From an uncultured Roseiflexus sp. (GTDB taxonomy: Bacteria > Chloroflexota > Chloroflexia > Chloroflexales > Roseiflexaceae), in NCBI GenBank assembly GCA_937935075.1, contig CALGYB010000107.1, positions 1 through 45,068 on the forward strand: a stretch of DNA of 45,068 nt. Direction: 5' to 3'. Below the pieces are notes generated by a model, which did not search any database, was not told the DNA's origin, and was given only the letters and a program-made list of their open reading frames with translations. Each line of letters opens with the position of its first letter. Position 1 is the stretch's first letter. Shown in pieces: positions 33,470 to 43,220 of this stretch. A program made the position numbers and the translations under genes.

Positions 33470-34433
33470 GGGTTGTGCGCGTCAGCGCAGACGCAATGGT
33501 ATCCGGTGCAATCTCTCCCACGTTTTGCCCGTTGGCAACCACCGGCAGCGCCTGACCACCGGCGCGCAGGACGCGAATGAGCGCCTCGCGCAGCGTATCG
33601 CCCGGTTGCAACGTCTCTTGCGCATCGTTCGCGGTGAGGCGTTGACCGTCGCCGTTGCCCGCCAGCGCGTCGGCGACGGTCAACAGGCTGAGGCGGCGCA
33701 GCACATCATCCGCGCTCAGCAGGTCGCGCACGAAGTCGTTCGCCGGTTCCGCCAGCACCGCAAGCGGTGTGTCGAACTGCACAATGCGCCCTGTGCGCAT
33801 GATCAGCAGCCGATCCGCCAGACGGAGCGCTTCATCGACATCGTGGGTCACGAAGAGAATGGTCTTGTGGAGACGCTGCTGAATGCGCAGCAACTCGTCC
33901 TGCAAACGTGCACGGGTAAGAGCATCGAGCGCACCGAACGGCTCGTCCATTAGCATGAGGGCCGGGTCGGCAGCCAGCGCGCGCGCCAGACCGACGCGCT
34001 GCTGCTCGCCGCCGGATAACTGGCGCGGGTATCGTTGGCGGTACGAGCGCGGCAGTTCCACCAGGTCGAGCAGTTCATCGATCCGCGCCTCGATCCGTTT
34101 GCGATTCCACTTCAGCAACTGCGGCACGACTGCAATGTTCTGTTCGATAGTGAGATGGGGAAACAGTCCGGTTTGCTGAATCACGTACCCGATACGGCGG
34201 CGCAATTCCGTCGCAGACATCGACCGCGCATCGACGCCGTCGATCAGCAACCGGCCATCAGTCGGCTCGTAGAGCCGGTTGACCATCTTGAGCAGCGTCG
34301 TCTTGCCGCAACCCGACGGTCCCAGCAAGACGACGAACTCACCCTGTTTGACTTCGAATGAAACCTGATCGACTGCCGGACGGGTTTCGCCAGGAAACGT
34401 TTTGGTCAATCGATCCGCAATAATGAATGCCAT
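33453..34433 (-). CDS. Osmoprotectant ABC transporter ATPase, OpuCA/ProV-like
   Basis: A 326-aa ATP-binding subunit. It has Walker A GPSGCGKTT, signature LSGGEQQRVGLARAL, Walker B LMLMDEPFGALD and the switch His in FVTHDVDEA. A C-terminal region (about 265-320) looks like a single CBS-type domain, where OpuCA often has two that sense ionic strength. ATG at 34433 begins the domain, 4 bp behind the binding-protein stop; the upstream open frame lies inside that gene. Confidence 0.93.
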   Translation of the reverse strand: MAFIIADRLTKTFPGETRPAVDQVSFEVKQGEFVVLLGPSGCGKTTLLKMVNRLYEPTDGRLLIDGVDARSMSATELRRRIGYVIQQTGLFPHLTIEQNIAVVPQLLKWNRKRIEARIDELLDLVELPRSYRQRYPRQLSGGEQQRVGLARALAADPALMLMDEPFGALDALTRARLQDELLRIQQRLHKTILFVTHDVDEALRLADRLLIMRTGRIVQFDTPLAVLAEPANDFVRDLLSADDVLRRLSLLTVADALAGNGDGQRLTANDAQETLQPGDTLREALIRVLRAGGQALPVVANGQNVGEIAPDTIASALTRTTHALPD

Positions 34434-34437
34434 TGGT

Positions 34438-35388
34438 CTACTTGATGAACCCCTGCTGTTGCAGGAAGGCGCGCGCCACGTCGGCAATCTCCTTCTTTTC
34501 CGGTCCGTCGACCTGCCAGTTCAACCCGGACATCACATCGTTCGTGAGGAGCGGCGCCAGCCGGTTGAGCGTCTCGGCGATCGCCGGATTGGCTGTCAGC
34601 GCGTCCTGGCGAATGACCGGCGCAATCTGATAGACGGGGTAGTAGTTCTTGTCGTCCTCCAGCAGCGCCAGCCCCAAGCCATTGATCTGCCCATCGGTGC
34701 CGAATGCGACGACCACATCGATGTCACCTCTGGTGAGCGCCTCATAGCGCAGCGCACCGGTGTCGAGTTGCACGAAGTTGTCCTCGATGAACTTCGGGTC
34801 GAACCCATAGGCGGTCATCAACCCTTTCGTGTCCTCGCGTTCGGGAAACTCCGGCGGACCGCCGAGTTTCAGTTCGCCAGAACGCGCCACGAGATCGGAG
34901 TACGTTCTGATCCCCAATTCTTCGGCGCGTTGCCGGGTCATCGCCAGCGCATTCGTGTTGTTGAACGGTGAAGGTTCGAGCCACGTCACCTGGAATTGCT
35001 CTTCATATCCTTTGCGCACCGCCTCCAGAATCTCCCTGGCGTCGGAGATCGGCGCTTGCTTGAGCACTTCGAGCAGACCGGTCGAGGTATACTCCGGATA
35101 CAGGTCGATTTCGCCGTTGACCAGCGCCGTGTGCGCCACCGGCGTTGCGCCAAGGTTGAACTTGCGTTCGACTCGGATGCCAGCGTTCTCTAACGCCAGC
35201 GCGTACATTTCGGCGACCAGAATGGCTTCGGTGAAGTTCTTCGAGCCGATGCGAACCGGTGTGGCATCTGCAGGGGCGGGTTGTGGCGCAGCAGTTGGTT
35301 GTGTCGTTTGGGCGGGCGCACTGCATGCGGCGAGGAGTAGACCGACCAGCGTGGTGAACGCGACCAGAAAACGGATAGATCGCACCAT
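34438..35388 (-). CDS. Osmoprotectant ABC transporter binding lipoprotein, OpuCC-like
   Basis: A 316-aa quaternary-amine-binding protein. It has a lipobox LLAAC (Cys22), an Ala/Pro/Thr linker, then VRIGSKNFTEAILVAEMYA and IDLYPEYTSTGL, hallmarks of the OpuAC/OsmF group for glycine betaine, choline or carnitine. ATG at 35388 follows AGGAGG at a short spacing. Second gene of the operon. Confidence 0.93.
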   Translation of the reverse strand: MVRSIRFLVAFTTLVGLLLAACSAPAQTTQPTAAPQPAPADATPVRIGSKNFTEAILVAEMYALALENAGIRVERKFNLGATPVAHTALVNGEIDLYPEYTSTGLLEVLKQAPISDAREILEAVRKGYEEQFQVTWLEPSPFNNTNALAMTRQRAEELGIRTYSDLVARSGELKLGGPPEFPEREDTKGLMTAYGFDPKFIEDNFVQLDTGALRYEALTRGDIDVVVAFGTDGQINGLGLALLEDDKNYYPVYQIAPVIRQDALTANPAIAETLNRLAPLLTNDVMSGLNWQVDGPEKKEIADVARAFLQQQGFIK

Positions 35389-35410
35389 GAACCTCCTTTT
35401 TATTCAAGCG

Positions 35411-36064
35411 TTACGTTGCGGCGCCCAGCCCGGATGCCAGACGACGCTGCATCCATCCCAGCGACAACTCTGCCATGAGCGCCAGCAGCGCCACAGGTAT
35501 GGCGCCAACCAGCATGATCCGGGTGTCGAACAGAGCATAGCCACGGGTGATAAAGATGCCAAGCCCGCCTCCGCCAATGAAGGCGGCCAGGGTCGCACTC
35601 GCAATCACCTCAACGGCTGCAGTGCGCACGCCGCCGACAATCGACGGCAGCGCCAGCGGCAGTTCCACGCGCCAGAGGATCTGCCCGGCAGTCATTCCCA
35701 TACCACGCGCTGCCTCGCACACACCGCTATCGACCGAGCGCATCCCCGCATACGTGGCAATGAGCACCGGCGGTATTGCCAGGAGCGTCAGCGCGACCAG
35801 CGCCGGCGTCGTACCGATGCCAAGGTACGGTTGCACCAGAAACAGCACTGCGAGACTTGGCACCAGGCGGAGAGCGCCAAACAGGTTGATCGCCCACTGC
35901 CCGATGCGCGCCTCATGCGCTGCCCAGATGCCGAGCGGCAGCCCGGCGGCAATGCTGATCGCCAGCGCCGCCGAACTGATCCAGAGGTGTTGAGTGGTTG
36001 CAGCCCAGAAACGGGATTGATTGGCGAGGAAATAGTTGTAGGCGTCTGCTAGTAGATCGATCAT
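35411..36064 (-). CDS. Osmoprotectant ABC transporter permease, OpuC-type (first)
   Basis: A 217-aa membrane protein with the ARGMGMTAGQILWRVELPLALPSIVGG core; it pairs with the permease at 32843-33469. ATG at 36064 is preferred; a TTG nine codons upstream is in frame. It probably opens the operon; the region above it (36092-36217) is a run of imperfect CCTCATCCCTAA-like repeats with no clear promoter. Confidence 0.9.
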   Translation of the reverse strand: MIDLLADAYNYFLANQSRFWAATTQHLWISSAALAISIAAGLPLGIWAAHEARIGQWAINLFGALRLVPSLAVLFLVQPYLGIGTTPALVALTLLAIPPVLIATYAGMRSVDSGVCEAARGMGMTAGQILWRVELPLALPSIVGGVRTAAVEVIASATLAAFIGGGGLGIFITRGYALFDTRIMLVGAIPVALLALMAELSLGWMQRRLASGLGAAT

Positions 36065-36091
36065 GAATCGAGAAATAAGTTGAGGTTTCAA

Positions 36092-36217
36092 GGGTTCAAG
36101 GGTTATGGGTTAAGGGTTAGGCTCATTGTCTTCATTCGATCTGATCTCATCGCTCTAACCCCTCATCCCTAACCCCTCATCCCTAATGCCTCATCCCTCA
36201 TGCCTCATGCCTCATGC
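36092..36217. repeat. Low-complexity CCTCATSCC repeats
   Basis: Many imperfect copies of CCTCATCCCTAA and CCTCATGC follow purine-rich GGGTTAAGGG units. They sit between the co-chaperone stop and the OpuC operon. Confidence 0.8.
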
Positions 36218-37099
36218 CTAAAACATCACATTCGCCAGGTCACGCCGCCCTTTCACCGTCAGCGGATGCTGATCGCCGAGTGCAGTGAACAGCGCCAGCA
36301 ACATTTTGCGTGCGCCGTCGTTTCGGAATGCGCGATTGCGCATGACAAGATCCAGGAGCGTCTCAATCGCATCGGCATAACGCCGACCACGCACCTGATG
36401 CGCCGCCAGCAACCAGCGCGCCTCGAGGTCTGCCGGGTTCTGTTCGATCCGCTCGAGCAGCGCCGACGGGTTTGCGTCTTCTGCTTCTGCGATCATGTCG
36501 GCGAGCGTAAGCCATGCCTGCGCCTGCTTCCACTGTGGCGCCTCAGTGGGGATTTTCTTCAGCAATTCAGCGCCTGCTGGATCGCCGGCAACCAGCATCA
36601 GCCGCCCCAATCCGAACAGGCTTGCACTGTGATTGGGGTCAACGTTGAGCGCGCTTTCATAGCGCGCTTTTGCGCCAAGCGGATCGCGCTCTTCAAGGGC
36701 AGCCGCTTCGTCCGCCAGCCGGTCTGCCGGTGATGCCGGCGCAAGCGGACCGAGCCGTTTCAACCAGGCGCGCACCTGCGACTCGGGCAATGCGCCGGTG
36801 AACTCGTCCACCACCCGCCCGTCGCGGAACGCTTTGACTGCCGGAATGCCCTGCACCTGGAACATCTGCGCCAGACGCGGGTTTTCGTCCACATTCAACT
36901 TTGCCAGAATCCAGCCGCCTTTGGCTTCGACCGCCAGTTTTTCCAGGATTGGCCCCAACACGCGGCATGGACCGCACCACGGCGCCCAGAAATCGACCAC
37001 AACCGGAACAGTGCGCGAACGTTCCAGCACTTCGGCGCGAAACGTGCGTTCATTGACTTCGATAACAGCGCCGCTCGCGCTCTTGTTTGCGAGAGACAC
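36218..37099 (-). CDS. Thioredoxin-TPR co-chaperone, CnoX/YbbN-like
   Basis: A 293-aa protein. Residues 10-115 form a thioredoxin fold with the intact active site WCGPC (Cys42, Cys45) and the cis-Pro in GIPAVKAF. Residues about 125-290 are TPR-like helices. In this family the protein holds unfolding clients under oxidative stress and passes them to chaperones. A GTG at 37099 is preferred because GGAGG lies 8 bases before it; the in-frame ATG at 37114 overlaps that ribosome site. Two inverted repeats upstream (37116-37131, 37182-37198) may regulate it. Confidence 0.9.
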   Translation of the reverse strand: MSLANKSASGAVIEVNERTFRAEVLERSRTVPVVVDFWAPWCGPCRVLGPILEKLAVEAKGGWILAKLNVDENPRLAQMFQVQGIPAVKAFRDGRVVDEFTGALPESQVRAWLKRLGPLAPASPADRLADEAAALEERDPLGAKARYESALNVDPNHSASLFGLGRLMLVAGDPAGAELLKKIPTEAPQWKQAQAWLTLADMIAEAEDANPSALLERIEQNPADLEARWLLAAHQVRGRRYADAIETLLDLVMRNRAFRNDGARKMLLALFTALGDQHPLTVKGRRDLANVMF

Positions 37100-37115
37100 G
37101 GTAAAAACCTCCATT

Positions 37116-37131
37116 GACCGTGAATACGGTC
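37116..37131 (-). promoter_or_regulatory. Inverted repeat before the co-chaperone gene
   Basis: GACCGT-GAAT-ACGGTC lies directly upstream of the ribosome site and could be an operator or a leader hairpin. Confidence 0.4.
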
Positions 37132-37181
37132 GTTGATATTTAAGTGATCTTCCTCAATTGTACCACACTCTCTGCCTGGCA

Positions 37182-37198
37182 ACTGCTAACTTAGCAGT
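37182..37198 (-). promoter_or_regulatory. 17-bp perfect inverted repeat, candidate operator
   Basis: ACTGCTAA-C-TTAGCAGT. It lies about 30 bp above a TACAAT box (37158-37163, minus strand) and differs from the CIRCE consensus. The rest of 37199-37413 holds only a degraded ACACAAAGG-type repeat. Confidence 0.45.
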
Positions 37199-37413
37199 CG
37201 CCTGAGACGGATGCCTTTCAAAGAGGCTCACACAAAGGTGCAGAGGCACGAAGCCTCCTTTGCTCGTCAATCGTCGCTCATCTCAAGGTTGGTGTGGCGG
37301 CAAAACCGCACCATACTGCAAAAGAAGGCAAGCACCGCTCTGCCGAAGGCACAAAGAGCCATCATGCGGATCGTCCATAAAGTGATCGCGTAACCCCGGT
37401 CACGCGCCGCCCA

Positions 37414-39102
37414 TCACTCGTCACTGAACGGCAGAACAGCCCACACCCGCGGCTGCTGGAGAAGATTCAGCGCATCCAGCAGCGCCTTCGATGGCTCGTC
37501 AGGGAAGGGCTGCGGCGCCAGGCGTCCCCGTTCGCCGCCGAGCAGAACCAGCGGCGCCGTCCGGTCGCGTGGTAATCCGGCAAGTTCCTGCGCCTTCAGC
37601 AACGCCTCCGGCATGCCGCCGACATCATCGATCAACCGGCGTTCACGCGCTTCGCTCCCGGTCCAGACACGCCCGCCTGCCAGCGGTTCGAGCGTGTCCC
37701 CGCTCAGGGATCGCCCTTCAATGACACGCTGTTTGAAGATGGTGTAACTTTCGTCGATCAGGGTGCGCGTCGCCAGACGTTCCTGTTCGGTTGGCGCATC
37801 GCTGGCGAAGAAGCCGCTGTTCGCGCCGCGCCCAATGGCGACGGTGTTGACGCCGATTCGCCTGACAAGCCCGTCGAAAACCAGACGGACGATCAGCACG
37901 CCGATGCTGCCGGTGATTGCGCCGGGCTGCGCAAGAATGGCGCGCGCGCCAGACGCAACGTAATACCCGCCTGAAGCGGCGACATCCCCCATCATTGCGA
38001 CCACCGGCTTGCGTCGGTCAAGGCGTCGCACTTCGCGCCAGATCAGGTCGGAGTCGAATGCGCTTCCACCCGGTGAATTGACATAAAGAATCACGGCGGC
38101 AATGCGCGGATTGCGCTCTGCCTGTCGCAGCGCCTGCACGATGCTCTCGCTCCCGGCGATCTCCCCGCCGATCAGCGGAATCGGCAGCGGGATCTGGCGG
38201 CTGCGTCCGGGTGCAATGGTTCCTTCCACGGCAACGACGCCAACCAGACGGCGATGCCGCCGGAGCATCGGCAGACGTAAGGCGCGCCGCGCCTGACTCC
38301 ATTCGGCGATCTCTGGCGGTTTTGCCGGAGACGCGCCGATGCGTGATGCAAGAAAAGCGGGCAGTTCATCTTCGTACAGCACGGCATCGATCAACCCGGC
38401 TTCCTGCGCGCGCCTGGCGCTCCATGGCGCTGCGTCGATAAGCGCACGCACCTCCTCGACCGTCTTGCGCCGCGCGTTGGCGATGGTCTCGACAATCATT
38501 GCGTAGCGCAGATCAAGCAACCGCTCGACCTGCTCACGGCTTTCCGGCGATATGTCTGAACGCGCCAGCGGATCCCCTGCGGTCTTGTACGGCGACACTG
38601 CGGTGACTTCCGCGCTCACATCCACTTTCGCCAGGGCGTCTTTGAGGAAGCGCACTTCAGTGTACAGACCAGTCACGGTCAGCAATCCGGCAGGCGGCGC
38701 TACAATCAGTTCGGCTGCGCACGCCACGACATAGGTTTTTGTGTCCGGGTTGGTCACGAGTGCAACAACCAGTTTGCCGCGCTCGCGGAGTCGGCGAACT
38801 TCCTGGTCAACACTCTGGATCGTTGCCCATCCGCAGGTCAGGGTTCCGATGTCGAGCACCACACCACGCACCTGCGGGTCCGATGCCAGCCACTCGAAGC
38901 GATGGCGCAACTCGCTCAGGCTCAGCGGCGCCTGCGCGCCGAAGAAGCGCTGCGCCCACCACGGCGGCGCCGGCGCAAACTCTGGCAGCGCGCCACTGAT
39001 CGGAATGCGCACATACGCAACCCGCCGCCGCAGCAGCCGACGCCACAGGTTGCTGATGCGTCGCGTCAGGTTCATCATCCAGATGAAGAGGGCGGTGAGC
39101 AT
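37414..39102 (-). CDS. sppA: Signal peptide peptidase SppA (S49)
   Basis: A 562-aa double-domain S49 protease that degrades cleaved signal peptides in the membrane. The N-terminal half carries the general-base lysine (Lys163 in AVSPYKTAGD). The C-terminal half carries the nucleophile (Ser367 in GDVAASGGYYVA) and INSPGG-like VNSPGG. This Lys/Ser split between halves is as in the 67-kDa bacterial SppA. One N-terminal hydrophobic segment, flanked by arginines, is rather weak. ATG at 39102 has GAGGT upstream. Confidence 0.93.
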   Translation of the reverse strand: MLTALFIWMMNLTRRISNLWRRLLRRRVAYVRIPISGALPEFAPAPPWWAQRFFGAQAPLSLSELRHRFEWLASDPQVRGVVLDIGTLTCGWATIQSVDQEVRRLRERGKLVVALVTNPDTKTYVVACAAELIVAPPAGLLTVTGLYTEVRFLKDALAKVDVSAEVTAVSPYKTAGDPLARSDISPESREQVERLLDLRYAMIVETIANARRKTVEEVRALIDAAPWSARRAQEAGLIDAVLYEDELPAFLASRIGASPAKPPEIAEWSQARRALRLPMLRRHRRLVGVVAVEGTIAPGRSRQIPLPIPLIGGEIAGSESIVQALRQAERNPRIAAVILYVNSPGGSAFDSDLIWREVRRLDRRKPVVAMMGDVAASGGYYVASGARAILAQPGAITGSIGVLIVRLVFDGLVRRIGVNTVAIGRGANSGFFASDAPTEQERLATRTLIDESYTIFKQRVIEGRSLSGDTLEPLAGGRVWTGSEARERRLIDDVGGMPEALLKAQELAGLPRDRTAPLVLLGGERGRLAPQPFPDEPSKALLDALNLLQQPRVWAVLPFSDE

Positions 39103-39126
39103 GTGTTTGAAACCTCAACGTGTGAA

Positions 39127-39160
39127 AGTGATGAGTGATGAGTGACGAGTGGTGAGTGGC
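39127..39160. repeat. GTGATGA-type simple repeat
   Basis: Imperfect copies of GTGATGAGT just above sppA. Between it and the MITE-like copy I see nothing else. Confidence 0.7.
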
Positions 39161-39322
39161 CAACATCCTCTCGGCGTCCGTCACCTCCGCCGCTCGGCGC
39201 AAGGCAACCGGTCGGTCATGGTCACCTCCGCCATTTGCGGCAGGAGCCGCCACTGACGCTGCCCTCATTGTACCGCTTGCAGTCTCTCCAGCGCTCTCCT
39301 TGGTGACCGTCACCTCTGTATA

Positions 39323-39563
39323 ATACTGCCGTGGCGCGCAGCGGGATGCCGGGGCGCTGCGGGCTGAAGCCCTCGCTGAGGACGCGGCTCGACCCTGCTC
39401 GCCGCAGGCAGTTCGACCATGCTCACCGCACGTGAAAGCCCCGCTGGGGCTGCTGATCGATGCGCATTCGTGCGTCCCCGACATGCCTGCCGGTGCAGAT
39501 TGACCGTTGCGCCTTGCGAACCGAACCCTGGAACATCTTGTCTGACTGACCGCAATTTAGTAT
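39323..39563 (-). repeat. MITE-like element, copy 3 (inverted)
   Basis: The reverse complement matches copy 1 (14976-15236) over nearly its whole length, beginning ATACTAAATTGCGGTCAGTCA. It lacks about 24 bp at the other end, stopping at an internal AGTAT. Confidence 0.75.
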
Positions 39564-39572
39564 GAGATCATG

Positions 39573-39612
39573 AAAGCCCCTCCGGGACTTCCGCGTCCTG
39601 AGGAGGGCTTAT
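39573..39612. terminator. Strong two-part hairpin
   Basis: AAGCCCCTCC pairs with GGAGGGCTT, with an inner GGGAC/GTCC stem. It lies between purK and sppA. The T-run is weak on both strands, so it is only a possible terminator. Confidence 0.4.
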
Positions 39613-39688
39613 GATTCTTGAGAAAACAATCCGATATTGCCAGGTCCAGCCCGTGCAAGCAGGCTTTGCAACCGTAGCCTGTGGCTTT

Positions 39689-39781
<93 letters not shown>

Positions 39782-39821
39782 TAGCCGCCGGGCGAGTGTC
39801 GGAAGATTATCGCCCGCGCCT

Positions 39822-40961
39822 TCAGTCGCCGGGCGAGAAGGGGGATAGCGGCATATAGCGCTCGACCATTGCCAGCCGCTCCGCCAGGCGCGTCGCGTCT
39901 CCGGCGCAGACGGTCACGTGCCCCAGTTTGCGCCCCGGTCGCGGCGCCTTGTCGTAGAGGTGCAGATGGGTGTCAGGCAGCGCCAGCAGCATCGTCACAT
40001 CGGGCAGGCTGCCGACGAGGTTGACCATTGCAGCACAACCGCGTGCCGAGGCGTCGCCAAGCGGCAGACCGACGATAGCGCGCAGGTGATTCTCGAACTG
40101 ACTCGTCACTGCCCCTTCAATCGTCCAATGACCGGAATTGTGGACACGTGGCGCCATTTCATTCGCCAGCAGGCGAGCGCTGCCGGCACGGTCAGCATCC
40201 GCTTCAAACAACTCAATCGCCAGAACGCCGACATAATCGAGCGCTTCGAGCACCCGGCGCGCATACGTCTCTGCCAGCAGTTGCACCTCGGCGGTAAGCC
40301 TGGGCGCGGGTGCGATCGAGCGATACAGAATGCCGTTGCGATGCAGATTCTCGACTAACGGGTAGCACGCAACGGCGCCGTCCTGTCCACGAACTGCCAG
40401 GACCGAGAGTTCACGCGCGAAAGGAACGAACCCTTCAAGGATGAGCGGCTGCCCGCCAAGCGCGTACCAGGCGTCGTCGATATCGGCGCGGTTTTCGATC
40501 AACGTCTGTCCCTTGCCGTCGTACCCCAGGCGTCGCGTCTTCAGGATGGCGGGCAGCCCAATCTGCTCGATGGCTGCATCGAGCGACGCGCGATCATCTA
40601 CCGGCGCAAACGGTGCAGTCGGAATGTTCAATTGCGCAAAGAAGCGCTTTTCCACGAGACGATCCTGCGCAACCTCAAGCGCCTGCGGCGGCGGATACAC
40701 AGGTATGCGCTGCTCGAGCGCGCGCGCCGTTGCCACCGGCACATTCTCGAACTCATAGGTGGCAACCATCAATCCGTCGCCAAACTGCGCTACGGCTAAA
40801 TGGTCTTCGTAAGACGCAACGACCTGTTCCGCCAGGTAGCGCACCGGCGCATCACCGGCGGGGTCGAGGAAGCGGAAGCGCAGACCGAGGGGATAACCGG
40901 CAAGCGCCAGCATCCGACCCAACTGGCCCCCGCCCAGAATGCCGATCACCCTGTCGTTCAT
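39822..40961 (-). CDS. purK: N5-carboxyaminoimidazole ribonucleotide synthase
   Basis: A 379-aa ATP-grasp enzyme that carboxylates AIR with bicarbonate in de novo purine synthesis. The N-terminal [19 protein letters not shown] is diagnostic. The ATP-grasp centre has [12 protein letters not shown] and [16 protein letters not shown], and [18 protein letters not shown] is the late PurK signature. Its start overlaps the purE stop by 4 bp (ATGA). Confidence 0.96.
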   Translation of the reverse strand: MNDRVIGILGGGQLGRMLALAGYPLGLRFRFLDPAGDAPVRYLAEQVVASYEDHLAVAQFGDGLMVATYEFENVPVATARALEQRIPVYPPPQALEVAQDRLVEKRFFAQLNIPTAPFAPVDDRASLDAAIEQIGLPAILKTRRLGYDGKGQTLIENRADIDDAWYALGGQPLILEGFVPFARELSVLAVRGQDGAVACYPLVENLHRNGILYRSIAPAPRLTAEVQLLAETYARRVLEALDYVGVLAIELFEADADRAGSARLLANEMAPRVHNSGHWTIEGAVTSQFENHLRAIVGLPLGDASARGCAAMVNLVGSLPDVTMLLALPDTHLHLYDKAPRPGRKLGHVTVCAGDATRLAERLAMVERYMPLSPFSPGD

Positions 40962-41455
40962 TGGTTTTGCTCGCGAGGATCAGGGGATTGTAGCACGCGT
41001 TGAGTCTGCTGTTCGCGGAACCGGCGGAGCGCATCGCGAATGTGCGGATACCGGTTGCCAAGGATTGCGGCTGCCAGGAGCGCCGCATTGATCGCGCCTG
41101 CTCGCCCGATTGCCAGGGTTCCGACCGGAACGCCGGCCGGCATTTGCACAATCGACAGGAGCGAGTCCAGCCCGCGCAGCGCGTGCGACTCCACCGGCAC
41201 TCCCAGCACCGGCAGCACGGTTTTGGCGGCTGCCATGCCGGGCAGGTGAGCCGCACCGCCGGCGCCCGCAATAATGACTTCGATGCCGCGTTCTTCGGCG
41301 CTCGCCGCATACTCGAAGAGCAGGTCGGGGGTGCGGTGCGCCGAAACGATGCGCGTCTCGCAGGGCACACCCAGCTCTTCCAGCGTCTGCGCGGCATGGC
41401 GCATCGTGTCCCAATCCGATAGTGATCCCATAATGATACCGACCAGCGGCTGCAT
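40958..41455 (-). CDS. purE: N5-carboxyaminoimidazole ribonucleotide mutase
   Basis: A 165-aa class I PurE, partner of PurK. It has [13 protein letters not shown] with the conserved Ser/Asp, SAHRTPD with the catalytic His, and [12 protein letters not shown]. The tail is slightly longer than usual. ATG at 41455 has GAGAAGG upstream. A candidate extended -10 (TGCTATGAT, 41560-41552) lies about 100 bp above. Confidence 0.96.
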   Translation of the reverse strand: MQPLVGIIMGSLSDWDTMRHAAQTLEELGVPCETRIVSAHRTPDLLFEYAASAEERGIEVIIAGAGGAAHLPGMAAAKTVLPVLGVPVESHALRGLDSLLSIVQMPAGVPVGTLAIGRAGAINAALLAAAILGNRYPHIRDALRRFREQQTQRVLQSPDPREQNQ

Positions 41456-41551
41456 AGGCGTTGACCTTCTCGATCCTGTTCGGTGAACTCTGTACTGCTG
41501 TCAGTGCGAAGTACGCAGGCGACGCTGGCAGCGAGCGCAGCGCCTGCCCTG

Positions 41552-41560
41552 ATCATAGCA
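41552..41560 (-). promoter_or_regulatory. Extended -10 promoter of purEK
   Basis: On the minus strand TGCTATGAT matches an extended -10. No good -35 is seen. Confidence 0.4.
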
Positions 41561-41654
41561 TGGAGGTGGCAGTATCTGAAGCGGTCTTCTGGCGCACGGA
41601 CAGATTGCTTCACTCACAATGACACCTGATCATTGATCGTTTGGATACACTTGG

Positions 41655-41720
41655 GCGCCTATCCGAAAAATCGCTGCCTGAAGTGTGACCAGATTGGCGA
41701 AGGCAATGCCTTCGCTTACC
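41655..41720 (-). repeat. ~90-bp element, copy D (partial)
   Basis: The complement reads core, then ...GATTTTTCGGATAGGCGC, matching one arm of copy C. The other arm is replaced by the 3' end of the C26 gene, whose stop codon lies at the edge of the core. Confidence 0.7.
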
Positions 41721-42474
41721 TGGCCGTTAGTCCCGCGATGGATGCCGCCTGCGCAACGAAGCCGGTGAACAGGCGCTGCCAGCGCGGCTCGGCGGACTGC
41801 CAGAGTTCTTCGGGGTGGCACTGTACGCCGACGATAAACGTATCACCGGCGCCTTCGACCGCTTCGATCACCCCGTCGGGCGCGTATCCAACGACGCGCA
41901 AACCGGGCGCCACATCGCGCACTGCCTGATGGTGAAGCGTGTTGACCATGATCGTCGTCGCGCCCAGGTGCTCCGCCAGCCACGAGTCACGCTCCAGGTT
42001 CAGCGGATGCGCCAGGTATGCCCGGTCATTGCGGCGCGACGACTCGCGGTGGTCGAGTGTTCCCGGCAGTTCGGCGTTAATGTCCTGGTAGAGTGTACCG
42101 CCAAGCGCAACGTTAAGCAACTGAATGCCACGACAGATTCCGAGCAGGGGTTTGCGATCAGGAGCGGCGCGGCGCGCCAGGTGCAGTTCGACGCGATCGC
42201 GCAGTTCCTCCACTGTGCCGAGAAGCGGATGCGGCGTCTGTCCGTAATGGGCAGGCGCGATGTCGCCGCCGCCACAGAATAATAATCCGTCGCACCGCTG
42301 ATAGTGTGCGTCGAGCACCTGCTGATCATCGGTCAAATGGATCAGGAGAGGAATGCCGCCAGCCGCTTCCACCGCCGCCAGGTAGGAGTAACCGATGCCG
42401 CTGATATGCGAAGCATTTTTGCGCTCGAACAGGGCGCCGACGACGCCGATTATCGGGCGTGTCTGTACACTCAT
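41716..42474 (-). CDS. Gamma-glutamyl-gamma-aminobutyrate hydrolase-like (C26, class I GATase fold)
   Basis: A 252-aa cytoplasmic amidohydrolase. The nucleophile Cys114 lies in LGICRGIQLLN and the His220/Glu222 pair in VQCHPEELW. The GGGDIAPAHYG loop is typical of PuuD-type enzymes, which free GABA or another amine from gamma-glutamyl conjugates. No polyamine genes are adjacent, so the substrate is open. ATG at 42474. Confidence 0.9.
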   Translation of the reverse strand: MSVQTRPIIGVVGALFERKNASHISGIGYSYLAAVEAAGGIPLLIHLTDDQQVLDAHYQRCDGLLFCGGGDIAPAHYGQTPHPLLGTVEELRDRVELHLARRAAPDRKPLLGICRGIQLLNVALGGTLYQDINAELPGTLDHRESSRRNDRAYLAHPLNLERDSWLAEHLGATTIMVNTLHHQAVRDVAPGLRVVGYAPDGVIEAVEGAGDTFIVGVQCHPEELWQSAEPRWQRLFTGFVAQAASIAGLTAR

Positions 42475-42577
42475 ATGGAGCCATCCTCTGAAATTGACAT
42501 CACTATTCTACTGGAAGAGCGGCAAGCGGAACATGGCGAGAGATGACGGAAAAAGACACTTAATCTCCCCGCACTCC

Positions 42578-43039
42578 TCAAGCGCGACGGTTCTGCCAGT
42601 GACGGAGGAGAGCGCCGGTCACAGCCAGGGCAGCGCCGCATGCAATCCCAAGCGCTATCGCCTGCGACGTGCTCAACAGGATGCGCGTGTCCCCGGAGAT
42701 GTTCAGGTCACGCGCAATCACCAGCGGAATGGTCGCATCAGCAATGTGTACGGTATCTGCCAGGAGCACGCCGCCGCCGCCGCCTTGCAATTCCAGATCA
42801 TGTCCAGCAGCGATAATCATGCTGCCGCTACTGGTCAGTGTTGCGTCGTGTCCGGCGAACAATGCGCCGGCAAATCCCTGGGAGAGCGCCGTATTTCCTG
42901 ATGCAGTCACCAAACCCGCCACACTGCTCGTCACCAACGCATCGGCGGTGTGTGCCGCACCGATGAGACCATGGCGCAGTTGTAGATGATGTGTGCGGAC
43001 AGCGCGCAACAGGGCGACCCATACCTCGCCGCGTGTCAT
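42578..43039 (-). CDS. Small beta-rich protein with C-terminal membrane segment, unknown
   Basis: A 153-aa protein of no family I can name. Residues about 30-115 are a run of short alternating G/A/S/V/I strands with turn residues (ALFAGHDATLTSSG, SMIIAAGHDLELQG), like a small beta-solenoid or a bactofilin-like domain. A hydrophobic helix lies at about 128-146, followed by an RHWQNRRA basic end, so it may be tail-anchored. ATG at 43039 follows AGAGG. It stands alone. Confidence 0.7.
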   Translation of the reverse strand: MTRGEVWVALLRAVRTHHLQLRHGLIGAAHTADALVTSSVAGLVTASGNTALSQGFAGALFAGHDATLTSSGSMIIAAGHDLELQGGGGGVLLADTVHIADATIPLVIARDLNISGDTRILLSTSQAIALGIACGAALAVTGALLRHWQNRRA

Positions 43040-43220
43040 GCAAGCCTCTTTCTGAACAAAACAATGCTGGACATTGTCTTCAGCATAGCAGGTTTGTCAA
43101 CGCTTCCGCCACTATCTGATGCGACAGACTATCGCAAACGCAGATAACCGTCACCCGGGGAGCAGCGCTTGCGGCAGGGGGTGCAGCGCTGCGTGCGCTG
43201 GCCAGGGTGACGGGCATCTC

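Noticed and set aside
34438-36064. A separate second ABC system
   Set aside because: Both permeases, the ATPase and the binding protein are contiguous and match one OpuC-type transporter with two permeases.
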